From positions 3,324,561-3,388,560 of the forward strand of contig JAKZAP010000003.1 in NCBI GenBank assembly GCA_023053575.1: a stretch of DNA of 64,000 nucleotides, given 5' to 3'. This DNA comes from Branchinecta lynchi (taxonomy: Eukaryota; Arthropoda; Branchiopoda; Anostraca; Branchinectidae). A program made the position numbers and the translations under genes. Below the pieces are notes generated by a model. That model worked only from the letters and a program-made list of their open reading frames with translations, was not told where the DNA came from and made no database searches. Positions 27,191 to 38,640 of the stretch are shown piece after piece (within the stretch, counting starts at the first letter, position 1; each line of letters starts with the position of its first letter).

Positions 27191-28348
27191 AAGCAGCAAA
27201 AAAATGAAGAACGCAAAAATCACAACGGTGCATATATTAATTTGTATTTCTTAAGTTAAAATCAAACCTTTACTTTTTAGTCTTAATCACTTCAGCTTTT
27301 GTGTCATGCAAAACAACCCTCTGCCATGGTCAGGTCCAACAAGGTGTCATCGAACATTCCCATTTTAAATACCAACTATTTTTTAGGGAGAAAGATAATC
27401 TAGTTACCTAGAATTTCAATGTCGGATTGTAGTACCCTTATGCGCGTACACCTCTGTTGTATGCTTGACAAAAACGATTCTCATTAACGAAGTATTCACA
27501 TACTAAGCTACCTTTCGCAAGCTAATCACTGGCCACTGAATAGCCGCGTTTTTGTTGAGATTCAAATTTTCCGGGCCATAGTAGAATTTTGCGCTGTTTG
27601 TCATACTAGTGCAAATAGTGAAACATAAAACTTGACACAGTCCAAATAACACAGTGTATTCAGTTAAATGATACAACAAATAAGTTTGCCTTTCAGTTAA
27701 ACTTTAACGATGGGATGTTTGCAAGAGAAAATCTGAAGTTCGCCACTTGTTTTTTCCTTGGCATTCGTGTGTTTGTGTATGTGGGGGGGGATTATCTTAG
27801 GGGGGTACTTGATTATCTCTTGCATCCTTGTAGTTAATTGTTGCTGAACATGGTGAAGATTAAATATTAGATAAACAGATCATTACGGGGGGGGGGGGGG
27901 GGGGGGGGGCTGACTCCCCTTCCAGGTAGTAAATTGTGCATTCGTTGTGTCATTGGAAAAATAAACACTGCGTGGATTCAGTTATTCAGTAAAAAATGAT
28001 GCTAATATGGATACGATTGCGCTGTCGTTTTTTTTATTTGTTATTTTTGTTAATTTAGTTTAATGGAATAAGACCTTGTGACAGAACAAAAAGGCTTTTC
28101 TTTCGTTTCGATGTACTGTCGTGTCTTCGTACCGTCGTGTCTACGTAAAGACATTATCCCGTTAGTGGGCTCGGAATGTAACAGATGAAATTTGGTTCTC
28201 CGAGTTTAATAATTAAGGAATGCAGTTACAAAAGTACGTTGCATTGGTATTATAGATAGGTAAGACGGGTCCTTGAAGCAAAGGATGTTGATTGGTTGCC
28301 GTCAATCATATTTTCTTTACTAGTTACATTTTTTACATTTAATTTTAG
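27191..28348. other. Intron sequence, no gene; G23 run
   Basis: It contains a G23 homopolymer at 27887-27909, and at about 27470-27640 a block related in inverse orientation to 32900-33400 and 59640-59980 (family I). No coding signal. Confidence 0.55.
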
Positions 28349-28441
28349 GATGAGCTCGACCTGGCAGGACCCAAAAAGACTGCAATGCTGAGTCTCCCTC
28401 CAGAGAAAAAGTGGCAGATTTACCTCAATAGAACGAATAAG
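28349..28441 (+). CDS. DAAM: DAAM exon (GTPase-binding region)
   Basis: Thirty-one codons between a TTTTAG acceptor and a GTAAGT donor, phase 0 on both sides. It begins DELDLAGPKKTAML and continues SLPPEKKWQIYLNRTNK, a clear match to the DAAM motif in which DELDL and EKKWQIY are conserved from insects to vertebrates. It follows directly from the exon at 5645-5773. Confidence 0.95.
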
Positions 28442-29518
28442 GTAAGTTCGAATAATAAATTTGACCTTTTGTCAAGGTTTTTACAAGTAGACAACTAAGT
28501 CCAGGGAATAAATATTTTCCTCCGCCGTATTCTTTACCAAAGTGATTTTTTTTTAAAGAGATGCATTTAACATGTATATATAAGCTTGGTAGTTTTGTGT
28601 TGATGAGTAAGGAACCGTCAATACCATGAAGCGAAACAAATATCTTCAGATTATGTTTTTAATGTTTTCCGCGAATCGCACTTTCTTTTATTTCATGGTC
28701 TTTCGTTTCCTACATCAGTTTCAGATGCTTTGTCCCGTTTCTTGTTGTGAATGTCCGTCAGATTTGAGACTGGAATATTGCAACATTCATCTGTCGCTAC
28801 CTTTTAGAAGACTCTTTAGTCTTTACCTTCTATTTTTAGACAAACATCGTCCGTATGAACAGTCACTTTCATGGGTCTAATCAGTGTCATACTAGCACAA
28901 AAATATGGAACTCATTGCTCGAAAATAAGTGCCATTTTTACACGCCACTACCATGTCTGGCACTTTATTTGACCCTACTGCTCTTTCCATTTCAATAAAA
29001 TTCTACTTTACTTTACCTTACCTTACCGTTTAAAGCACAACTAAATCGGTCAGGAATATCGTTTTCGGAATAATAACATTTTTCACGCGAAATTACAGAT
29101 TTCTTGTTAGCGCTTCTCGAGTCTGTACAGCCTTCACGCTCTCCGACGCGGTGGCTGGAAGCAAAATATTTAGTTTAAAAGAGGCCGAAAGGGTTCCGAA
29201 GGGTCGGAGCCCAAGAGCCAGAGGTTTTTTGGATTGGATTGGAAAAACCAAGCAAAACAAAAGAAGTCCAAAACAGAAGATAGACTAGGTCAAAACAGAA
29301 GATAGACCAAGTCTTCCATATCTTCCAAAATGAAAAACAGCGCCTCTTATGACCTTATGTAAGAAAGAGTTGTCGGCGGACCTTGAAGCTTTCTGCGAGG
29401 TTTGCATTACCTGAAATTAATTATCAAAAGCGTGATCAGAAACAGTCTACCACAAACCCCTAAGTTCAGGTTACCCTATTTCTTCCGTTCAATATACCTT
29501 ATTCCTAATAACCGGGAC

Positions 29519-29723
29519 CAGGCCCGTATCCAGGAATTTATTTCGGGGGGGGGGGGGGGGGGGGGGGGAGTTGCCTTTCGGGGGGGGGGGGGGGTGCCTG
29601 CTGGTCGGATAAAAAAGTAAAAAAAAAACATGGATCAGAGGGAAAGCCTATAAAAATCGTTCTTTTTGTGTGTTTTTGGGGGGGAGTGAACCCCCTAACC
29701 CCCACCCCCTGGATACAGCCTTG
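29519..29723. mobile_element. hAT-like MITE family E, copy 1
   Basis: The ends are CAGGCCCGTATCCAGG and the complement of CCTGGATACAGCCTTG. Inside are long poly-G tracts and the block TGCCTGCTGGTCGG. The flanks (ACCGGGAC and CCCGGGAC) give an 8-bp duplication with one mismatch. Frames at 29402-29762 come from the poly-G tracts and are not genes. Confidence 0.8.
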
Positions 29724-29949
29724 CCCGGGACCCACTATAGTCACACCTAGTAATGGTGACAAGCTAAAAGCTTAACGCCAAATATAATAATAAATAACGC
29801 CGAAAATATCACCGTCTTACGGTCGATATTCGGGAGAAAGGACGCTGAAAACATAAGACAGTCGAGATAAAAAAAAAAATCCATCTCCGCCATTTTGAAA
29901 CTTATTTTTGAACCAATCAAAGACCACAGTCACTGACTTTCTTTAGTTT

Positions 29950-31412
29950 TATTGGGATCCCAAAACGTAAGTGGAGGGATACCTATGACATCGCAAAAGT
30001 TGTCCGTCTGTCCGTCCGTCCGTCTGTGCGCACTGTCACTCTCGAAGGGAATGAGATATTTTGATGAAACTCGGTGTGAGGATTCTATGGGTCCAGAGTA
30101 AAGTCAAGTTCGTAGATGGGCTTTTTAGCCCTATATTTAGGGGTGGGGGAGGGGTTTTAGATTAAGGGGTAAATTAAATATTTTTAAACAGATAATGTGA
30201 TAGTCGATTATGGAGTAAGAGACATGTTGAACACGATGGTGAAAACCATTTTGTCATGGGAAAATTAGTTCGCCCGGAATCCGGCCAAAACCTTAAAGTT
30301 TGTTAAAAGTAAAAGTTTTATTTGAAGTTGATTAGATGTTCGATTTGAGGGTAAGAAAACATGCTAAACACGATGGTGAAAACCATTTTATCGCCGGACA
30401 AGTAGTTAGCCCAGAATCCGGCCGAAACTTGAAAGTCTGTTAAAATTAAAAGTCTTATTTGTAGTTGATTAGATGTTCGATTTAGGGGTAGAAAGCCATG
30501 CTGAACATAGTGGTGAAAATCATTTTCTCACCGAACAAGTAGTTCGCCCGGAATCCGGCCAAAACCGGAAAGTTTGTTAAAAGTAAAAGTTTTATTTGGA
30601 GTTGATTAGATGTTCGATTTAGGGGTAAAAAGACATGCTGAACACTTATGTGAAAACAATTTTCTACCCAGACAAGTAGTTCGCCCGGGATCCGGCTAAA
30701 ACCGAAAATTGCTAAAAGTTAGAGTTTTATTTGTAGTTGATTAGGTATTCGATTTACCCGATGAAGAATTTGCAGCCTGGGTAGTAGTACAAAAACGTTG
30801 CATGTAATACTATGTAATAGCAAACAATACTATCATTTAATGTGCCTCAGACTGGTCCAATCTTATGTAGTAGTATCCAGTAGCATCCTGTCTTGCCATA
30901 GTAGCATCCAGTCTTGCTAATAGTAGCATATAGTAGTATGCAGTAACACGGTAGCCTTGAAGTAGAAGCATGTAGTAGCATCGTTATTACTGCATGCTAC
31001 TTTTTCGTACTACTTTCGTGAATCCGTGTATGACAATCATTTTTTGCCCGAACATATAGTTCGACGGGAATCCGGCTGGTGCCGGAAAATTTGTTATAAG
31101 TTGAATTTTTATTTGAAGTTGATTAGATGTTCAGTAGTGGGGAAAGAAGATACGCTGAGTTCGTTTTTGAGCTTTCGTTTTTCGCCGGAAAAGTAGTTCC
31201 GCAATTCGGCCGAAACCGAGAAATTGGCAGAAGTGGTAGGAAGTTTTCGTCAAAACAGAGATGGCTTATAGGGGTAAACACACATGCTGATTCAGTACCT
31301 GAACTTGTGATGATTAACCTGTTTTTGAATTTTAATAGTAAAAATGTTCAAGGAGTCTGGCGAAGACAAGACCCAATTGTCTGGATCAAATATTGAATTT
31401 TTGGGGATCCCA
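29950..31412 (+). mobile_element. Family A element with internal 137-bp repeats (copy 1)
   Basis: It starts at TGGGATCCCAAAACG and ends at TTTTGGGGATCCCA. The first 200 bases hold a GTCC/GTCT-rich stretch. From about 30195 a unit of about 137 bp recurs roughly five times (landmarks GAACACGATGGTGAAAACC and TAGTTCGCCCGGAATCCGG). Related copies: 57711-58567 in the same orientation, 51258-52228 inverted, and a fragment at 55205-55400. Family B is inserted at 30768-31017. No transposase is present. Confidence 0.75.
30768..31017 (+). mobile_element. Family B MITE nested in family A
   Basis: An uninterrupted copy of the element seen at 26390-26815. It interrupts the internal repeats of the family A element, so it was inserted later. 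Confidence 0.75.
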
Positions 31413-32116
31413 TCGAAACCTTTCGTCTTGTTTCCCCATGAGTGATGATGGTGGTAATATTTCTTGAATTTCTTTGTTTCAAGTGTGACCATGACCAAAT
31501 GTGAAGGAACGTGTCCCGGGCCGGGCATAACGCTTGATACCCCATGTCAAATGCTGACTACCCTAACCCAAGAAATATTGATGATTTGAGTAAAGCTACC
31601 AACCGTAACTCTTTTTTCACTGAAGTAGAAGTAGAAAGAACTTAGCGGGTTAAAAAATAAAATTAATAAGTTGATAGGTTCAATTTATTGTGCCAGCATA
31701 TAACTGTAAAATATACCCGTTTACAGCACGGGCTACTTTTGTCTATATCCTATGAATTTCGGAAATTCTATACCCCTCGTTCGGCTACCGGCAATATCCT
31801 GTCTGCTTGTTAGAGTCGTTAGCTGGAAACTTAATGAATTACAAGCGTGTGCCGAGCCACGTGCTGGGGTCAATCGGAAGGGGACCTGTCGTGCTGACTG
31901 ATTGATTTTAAACTTGCGATAGTCTCCCCTCCGAGATTTCTGAAAATCGATACATTCCCAAAGCACGTCTGGGACTCCGTCGTTCCTGTGTTGAAAATAC
32001 AGTGCAATCCCTTTGGTATATGACTTGTCAACGGCAATAACTAGAATGTATCGCCACTGCGCCACTTACTGTCACTTACTGCCACCACTCGGTGCTTTAC
32101 CTTTCTGGACTGAACC

Positions 32117-32288
32117 CAGGCCCGTATCCAGGAATTTATTTCGGGGGGGGGGGGAGAGCCTGCTGGTCGGGTAAAAAAGGACAAAAAACACATAGATCAG
32201 AGGGAAAAGCCTACAAAAATAATCATTTGTGTCTGTTTCGGGGGGGGGGGGAGGGTCACCCCCCCCCCCACCCCTGGATACGGCCTTG
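32117..32288. mobile_element. hAT-like MITE family E, copy 2
   Basis: Same ends and inner blocks as 29519-29723, with shorter G runs. The flanking 8-mers (ACTGAACC and AATGTACC) agree at 6 of 8 positions. Confidence 0.8.
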
Positions 32289-32874
32289 AATGTACCCCCT
32301 GCTGAAGAAAAAGGATGTCGCCGCTATTTGTATTGAATATTTCCGATAGTGTATTCCTCCTCTACTTGCCAATTTGGTACAAAACCAAAAAATTAATAAT
32401 AAATTTTCAGTCACAAATATAACCGTTAAAATTGACGTGCTGCATAGAAAGCTGTCGGTTGCGGTGTTTTTTCCACATCATGGTCTTGTCCGTTTGTTCG
32501 AAGTGTAAAATTTGTATTGTAGCTTAAGTTGTGTCCTTTCTTTTTTTTGTGTGCTCCCCTATTCTATCTTATAGAAGTGAGTAAATAAAAAGATTGAGTC
32601 ATTCATTCATACATGAATACGCATAGGCTACCTATTGTTCTATGTAGCCTACTCGCCAATTTTTTCGGGTGGGAATAAAATAAATAAATAAAAACAACTC
32701 GATTTGCAGGCAGCTCTAAGATGAGACATCCGAAAACAATTATTATATAGATAATATATAAGGAATATAAAGAATTCCCACCCCACACAACCCGGGTCTG
32801 GCAAACAAATGCAGCCACCAAGACGGAATGAACCATGACGGAAAAAATAAATAGAAGGTACACTCGAACGGTTC

Positions 32875-33410
32875 AAATCCTGACATTTCCTAACCGTGAA
32901 AAAAATAGATACAAGTCTCCAATTACGAATGAAACATTTGAGAAACTACTGCAAATACCGACGGGGAAACACTTAAAGTTTAACTGAAAAGCCAATTTGT
33001 TTTTCTATCATTTAACTGAATATACCGAATTATTTGGATTTTGCTAAGGGATTTTTGATTTTCCCCTATCTTCACTAGTAATGACGTTAAGAATATCTAC
33101 AGCCGCCCTCACAAGGTCACAAAGCAAAATTCTACTATGACACGGAAAACTTGAATCTCAATACAAAAGTTGCTCTTCAGTGAGCTAACTGCATGCAAAC
33201 ACATTTTTCGCAAACCGTCTTCGTCAAGCATACAACACGGGTGCAAGCGCATACAGGTACCACAAGTCCGACAGTGAAATTCCACTATATGAAAATCGAT
33301 TATTCATGAATAGCGGAGCAATGAAGTAACGCATTTTCATCGGGTCTTCAAGCTTCTTTAAGTGAATAATTGATGGGTAACTAGATTGTCAGATCTCAGC
33401 CCTTTTCAGT
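32875..33410. repeat. Dispersed repeat family I
   Basis: It shares AAAATTCTACTATGA, GAATCTCA, a TACAAGCGCA/TGCAAGCGCA block and ACGCATTTTCATC with 59640-59985, and in inverse orientation with about 27470-27640. The element class is unknown; no ORF. Confidence 0.6.
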
Positions 33411-33816
33411 TAAACTTCTCCCGGGTCTCCCGGGCCGGGCCAATAAATTGTATCCTTAATTAAATTAATGGATGGACATTTAGTTTGCCAAAATGACGAG
33501 ACAATAAAAAAGGTATAGCCTACACTTATGGTGCAAATCCTGACATTTCCTAACCTTCGAGGAGAAAGAAAAGGGGGAACGAATTCGTACTGCGCTAGTA
33601 GCAATTGATATATTACTGATTAAATCGGGCTTAAAATAGGTTGGTTCAGGTTAAAACTAAGTATTCTCTTTTTCCTTATATGTGCAGAATTCTCCATTTG
33701 CTAGATTTACATTACCAGTGACAAATCTGCGCCTGGTTCACTCGCTTCTTTCAGTTTATTATAATGCGGGGTCCCATTTTTGTTGAAATCCTTCCTCCTC
33801 CTCTCAGGGATACAAG

Positions 33817-34610
33817 CCCGATGAAAAATTTATCTCAAAATTGTACTATGAAGTAGTACGAAAAAGTAGCATGCAGTAGTAGCGATGCTACTACATGCTT
33901 CTACTTCAAGGCTACCGTGTTACTGCGTAGTAGTATATGCTACTATTGGCAAGACTGAATACTACTACATAAGGAACGTGTCCGAAAGCTTTTAGTTGCT
34001 GTAAATGCTGCATTAATGCTGCATTTTCTTTCTTTTTTTTGTCCGAAAGCTGTTACCATTTTTTCTTCTCTGACACTTCTAGAATACCAAATTTAAGTGA
34101 GGAAGAAGAAGAAGAAAAAAGAATTAGCTGTATAAAGCGGATAAAATGGATGAGCAACTGATATCCAACCTTCTTATCTTCTTATATTTCCTTTCTTCTT
34201 TGGCCATGATCGCCAGTTCTCTTAGAATTTCGAACGTTTCCAAATTGTCAGTTGTCTTTTTGAATTTGTTATTTTTGCCGCCAAAAACACCGAGAGAATC
34301 GCCGTACTTCCCAGTTTCTTCTTGAAAATTCAGCATAAAATTTAGCATTCTTGCTGAATTTGTCGATATGCTGAATTAATGCTGTGTTAACTGAGCGAAA
34401 ATTGAAGTCCGAAAGCGAAATGCTGCATAAAATGCTGAATTAATTCAGCATTTTCGTTCGTTTCGGTGCTTTCGGACATGTTCAAGATTGGACCAGTCTG
34501 AGGCACATTAAATGATAGTATTCTTTGCTATTACGTAGTAGTGCATGCAACGTTTTCGCACTACTACGCACACTACTACCACTACGCAGGCTACAAATTT
34601 TTCCTCGGGA
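33817..34610 (-). mobile_element. Family B MITE, inverted copy, split by a second MITE
   Basis: The left half is 33817-33973 and the right half 34484-34610; together they match the complement of 30768-31017. The interruption is the element at 33974-34483. Confidence 0.8.
33974..34483. mobile_element. Nested MITE with GTCCGAAAGC ends and 3-bp AAG duplication
   Basis: The ends are GAACGTGTCCGAAAGC and the complement of GCTTTCGGACATGTTC. AAG is present on both sides (33971-33973 and 34484-34486), while the uninterrupted family B copy has a single AAG at that place, which proves the duplication. The interior contains GCTGCATTAATGCTGCAT and TGCTGAATTAATGCTG blocks. No ORF. Confidence 0.85.
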
Positions 34611-34889
34611 GTGTGGCACCGACGCATTCGTTTTTGCAGATACCTGATACTACGGATGCTGTGCAAAAACGATAATTGCCGAATCCGCTTCTTCCTGGCT
34701 GCAGATCGAAAATTTAGTTTCTTTTTATGGATCTTTTATGTGTTTTATTTCTTTTCTTTCACTTACTCCGCTTCTTAGAAATTGTGGGCTACAGATAAAT
34801 TACTTACTTACTCAGTCACCCCAAAAATACTTACATCCAGTCACATCACAAGCACCAAACATCTTTTCCACGAATTTGACAAAACCTGT

Positions 34890-35440
34890 TCTGTTTTTTG
34901 GTGATGATGAAAGTAAGAAGACTTTCTCAGATACCACGGTCAGCTACTACGGTCGGAACCGCGGAATCTTAGTATCAGATACCACCGTAACTGGCCACAC
35001 TGTCAGAAGTTTCATAACAGATAGCGTACAACACTTTCAAGAATCCACCTTTTCACTTAGAAATAAGGTGTTATGACAATTAAGTTTACACTATTTCGTT
35101 CCTAGATCTCCAATAACACCTTCAATTGGTAAAAAATACTAACGGGAGCGAAAGAAACATAACAGATAACATCCCAAAGTGTTATCTGTTGAAACCGTGC
35201 ATACTTCTGTTGTCGTTATGTAACTTCTGACGGTTTAGTATTTTACCTATTGAAGGTGTTGTTAGAGATCTAGGCACGAAATAGTATAAACTTAATTGGT
35301 CATAGCACTTTATTTGAAAAGGTGTTATTCTTGAAAGTGTCATGCGCAATCTGTTATGAGAGTGCAGATACTCAGTAACTGCAAAACTCTTGGTTATCAG
35401 ATACCATGGTAATGATTTCTGCAAAGCGCAACTACCACTT
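34890..35440. mobile_element. Fold-back element with about 200-bp arms
   Basis: The left arm (about 34950-35170) and right arm (about 35180-35400) are inverted copies sharing AACACCTTCAATTGG / CTATTGAAGGTGTT, GAACGAAATAGTGTAAAC-like blocks and CATAACAGATAACA / TGTTATCTGTTG. The centre is near 35175. A similar structure lies at 58990-59340. Transcripts would form a long hairpin. Confidence 0.75.
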
Positions 35441-36471
35441 CCATAGTTTTCAAATTGGTGCCTTTTTTCTTTCTGTCTTTTGTTGTCTAAGCACTTAGGT
35501 GAGTTACTGGAGGCTGTTCAAACAGTACTTCCGATAAGACCGGCTAATCTCTGGGCAATCACGCTGGAAGCACAATAGTGGGTAAGGTCTTCAGATAAAG
35601 TAGCGATCTCTGCGGCACTCCTTTATTTTTTTTCTTCTTCCCTTCCACTTGAGGCGTGTCATGTTAAGCGTTCAAAAAAATTCTATAGATTAATTCAAAT
35701 TCTCGAGGCGTATTTGAGAACAGCTTCCGACGTGTTGTCGCTTCGAGATTACTGTAGGGGCAAATGTTACTGCTTCCGTGTTCTTTACAGCTTCCTGTTC
35801 GAGAGGTATTAACTTTCGCTTTTATTTTCTGTCAACTTCCATTATTTTCCTTCCTTTTTTCTTTTGACTCTTAAAGTGTTCGCCGAAGGGTGTCGTAGGA
35901 CTCGAAGACTTTTTTCTAAAGTTAAACACCGTTTCTTATCAATCATATTATCTATTATATTCTGTTGTATTAGTACATATTATCTATTATATTAAATACA
36001 GTCAGCTTGGGCTGAGGGAGTAGGACTTGTGCTTCTATTCTACAGGACTATTTTCAAATAAAATTTCTGGTTATTGTAATTGCAGGATTAATCCTTAATC
36101 CCAAACGAAGGATTAATTCTTCCCAGTCAGCTGAGAAATCGTATAACTTGTTTGTGTTTACACCGCTGAATTAACTCCGATTTCCCGAAAAAAAGAGAAA
36201 GAACGAAAATGTTTCTAGGTTTCCGCTAGATACCTTGGATTTGCGGCGAAAATTACCTTAAATTAACTTCAATTGCAACTTGGAGCAAAAGAAGGATTTC
36301 TCCTGTAGAGTTCGCTCCGTAGTTGACTGTATTGACTGTATACAACGAATTTTTAAGGATTCAACTGTTTCACAGTCTTCTGTTTTTTCGAAGAGGGAAT
36401 TCCAAAAGTACTTGATTCTCGAAATTTATATTTAGACACGTACAAAAGGATTTTTTCCTTAATGAAACTTA

Positions 36472-37018
36472 AAGGACACGTCGTAATTCGTTCCACTTCA
36501 GTAGTATTTCCATCCATTCTCGTTGCCGAGATTCTACACTTCATAGTTGTATCCTTTCTCCTCTATAAACTGATTATCACGCTTGCCACATTTATTATCT
36601 TTACGCGACGCATCAGACTCCCAATAATTGTTTCCGAGAAGCCTATTCGTCCAAAGACCCGGTTATGCAAATTTTGCCAATATTGTCATCCAATGCAAGG
36701 GACATAGAAAGAGGCTATTAACGGCCAAAGAATTGAGTAATTTTCTGAAAGTAAAGCTGGAGCTTGAAGTCAGTCCCGTATCCAGGAATTTATTTCGGGG
36801 GGGGGGGCCTTTCGGGGGGGGGGGGGGGGGGGTTGCCTGCTGGTCGGACAAAAAAGTACAAAAATACATAGACCAGAGGGAAAAGCCTAAAAATCATTAA
36901 TTTTTATGTTTCGGGGGGTTTCAACCCCCTAACCCCCCCCCCCTGGATACGGCCTTGGTTGAAGTGGTCAATCTGAGAACTTCTTAGCGGAAACACTATG
37001 TAGTGCGACGTGTCCTTT
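36472..37018. mobile_element. MITE with TTAAAGGACACGTCG ends, split by family E
   Basis: The ends are TTAAAGGACACGTCG and the complement of GCGACGTGTCCTTTAA. A family E copy at 36771-36957 is inserted inside it. The terminus TTAAAGGAC is shared with families C and G, so these may use the same transposase. Confidence 0.75.
36771..36957. mobile_element. hAT-like MITE family E, copy 3 (nested)
   Basis: Flanked by CTTGAAGT and GTTGAAGT, seven of eight bases equal. It contains two poly-G runs and ends GGATACGGCCTTG. Confidence 0.8.
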
Positions 37019-37419
37019 AATATCCTCTGACCGAGAAGTTTCCCTTCTGCCCAATAACAGGTTGTGTATACAAGGGAGCCTAGGGTAAACAGGGGGACGA
37101 AGGTCGCTTTGCAATGGCAAGGAGATGGGTCACGTAGGGGAAGGGGGATGCCCATCACTGTTGTCGGCCATTCAGTAATACAATTGAGTTGGTAAAATCA
37201 AGGATCTTACAGCGTCACAACTTTCTTTAGTTAAATTACTATTTCATTAGTTAAATAAAGAAGAGGAAAATACTGACAAAACATCTATCAACCTCTCATT
37301 CTCGCTTGGTAGATGCAGCGATCGTTATGTATAAATTAATTTAATTTTTGGTGAACAAAAACAGTCAGTAAAAATGACCAGCTATAATCTGTAAAAGACC
37401 TTGCCAGCCCTAAAAACCT

Positions 37420-37870
37420 TTTAAAGGACACCTGAACAATGAAACCATACTTGAACACATCATGGAGAATGCGTTTACAGACATGGACACGGAGAGCATT
37501 CTTCTCCTGAGCGTGACGTTTTCAAAATAGGGATGATTGTTTCCGGAGGTTTGCACATGCAGACTCCAAGACAAAAGGCGCAATTCATTCAAATCTTGTA
37601 CAGCGCTGGCCGGATCGTATTGGAATTTCTCCTAGATATACTTTTGGGCTTATCTGGTTAAAACATATTCCAGAAGAAGGGTTGATTGGAGACATTTGTT
37701 CATTTCTAAAATTGCTCGGTACTGAAATAAGGACAAATTCAAAATGGAGGAAAAATCATAGCTTGGAAACAGTATTTCGTATTTGGGTTGGGTTTTCTGC
37801 AACCAATGTTAACGGACGTCATAGAGATGGGGATGATACTTGGTACTCTTCATTCAGGTGTCCTTTAACT
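37420..37870 (-). mobile_element. MITE family G, copy 1
   Basis: The ends are TTTAAAGGACACCTGAA and the complement of TTCAGGTGTCCTTTAA. The whole element matches 60438-60888 in the opposite orientation (blocks CGATCCGGCCAGCGCTGTAC, GCATGTGCAAACCTCC). The frames at 37410-37592 and 37682-37909 are parts of it and not genes. Confidence 0.85.
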
Positions 37871-38439
37871 AGCAACGCTTCTTGTAGCAAGGCTCTTGTG
37901 AATAACTGAGTTTTGTGCGACTCCTTGTAGATCCTTGGTTACCACATATTTGAATGGTCTTTAAAGCACAAGACGTTAGGTTTTATCCCAATATACTATC
38001 GTAAACTATTGAAACTCTTCTGGTTTTCTCGAAGATTACACCATCCCGGCTGCCCTTGCTTTTCCCCTTGGTGTTCATGTGAAATACGGATAATTCATTT
38101 TATTTATTTATTTAACTTCGACTACGGCTTCTAGAGCCATTACACATACAACACATAAAAACAACAACAAAATACATTTAAGATTGCGAGCCTTCTACGC
38201 AACACGTGTAAAGTTCGCGGTTTCGTGGTTCCAGGGATAAACCTGCATACCTGGTGTTCCTGACCAATGGGCTCCTCGAAAGCAGAAAGAATAGCACTAA
38301 ATGGACAATGAAGAATAATCCTAATTTTTGGCTTACGAGACTTTCTGAATTTGCAAATTATTTTTATTTTACTTCATGTTTTTATAACAGCCATTTTAAC
38401 GTTCTTTCATTCCATGTTAGTTGATCTTTGTAAGAATAG

Positions 38440-38640
38440 TTATTCCTTTAGCCCAATCTGACTGCGAGTCATCTGTGACAGACCGCATGTTCTTTCTTCT
38501 AGCCTGAATAGGGTATTATATTTGTTGGTGCAAAACGGATACGTCAGCTGAATTTTAATGGAGCTATATTTCGGCCCTTCTTGGCAAGGGTCCTCTTCAG
38601 GCTCAAAACCGCTCAAGTTAGAAAAAACGAACTTGTGGGA
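38440..38640 (-). repeat. Dispersed repeat family D, best-preserved copy
   Basis: It starts with the CAGCCCAATCTGACTG end motif and contains ACGGATACGTCAGCTGAATT and the GGCCCTTCTTGGCAAGGG block. It bears the clearest hammerhead-like core of the window on the minus strand (38561-38604). Such cores are known from Penelope-like retroelements and retrozymes, but no reverse transcriptase of that type is visible here. Confidence 0.65.
38561..38604 (-). ncRNA. Hammerhead-ribozyme-like motif
   Basis: Read on the minus strand: GAGC, then CUGAAGA (the C-U-G-A-N-G-A box), then a hairpin GG(A)CCCUU...AAGGGCC of seven pairs with one bulged A as stem II, then GAAA, then UAUA and GCUC. GAGC and GCUC can pair as stem I. 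Stem III would be only AU/AU without a loop, as in the small PLE-associated variants reported to work as dimers. The cleavage site would be after UAUA. This was assigned by eye only. Confidence 0.4.

Larger units (their letters stand above)
5774..28348 (+). other. DAAM intron (22.6 kb) hosting the Polinton
   Basis: The intron runs from GTAAGT at 5774 to TTTTAG at 28343-28348. It contains two LINE fragments, a 1.4 kb inverted-repeat element with a nested MITE, the Polinton at 12006-25787, a SINE-like piece, and MITE families C and B. The exons on either side are adjacent in DAAM proteins, so it is a true intron and not a gene break. Confidence 0.85.
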
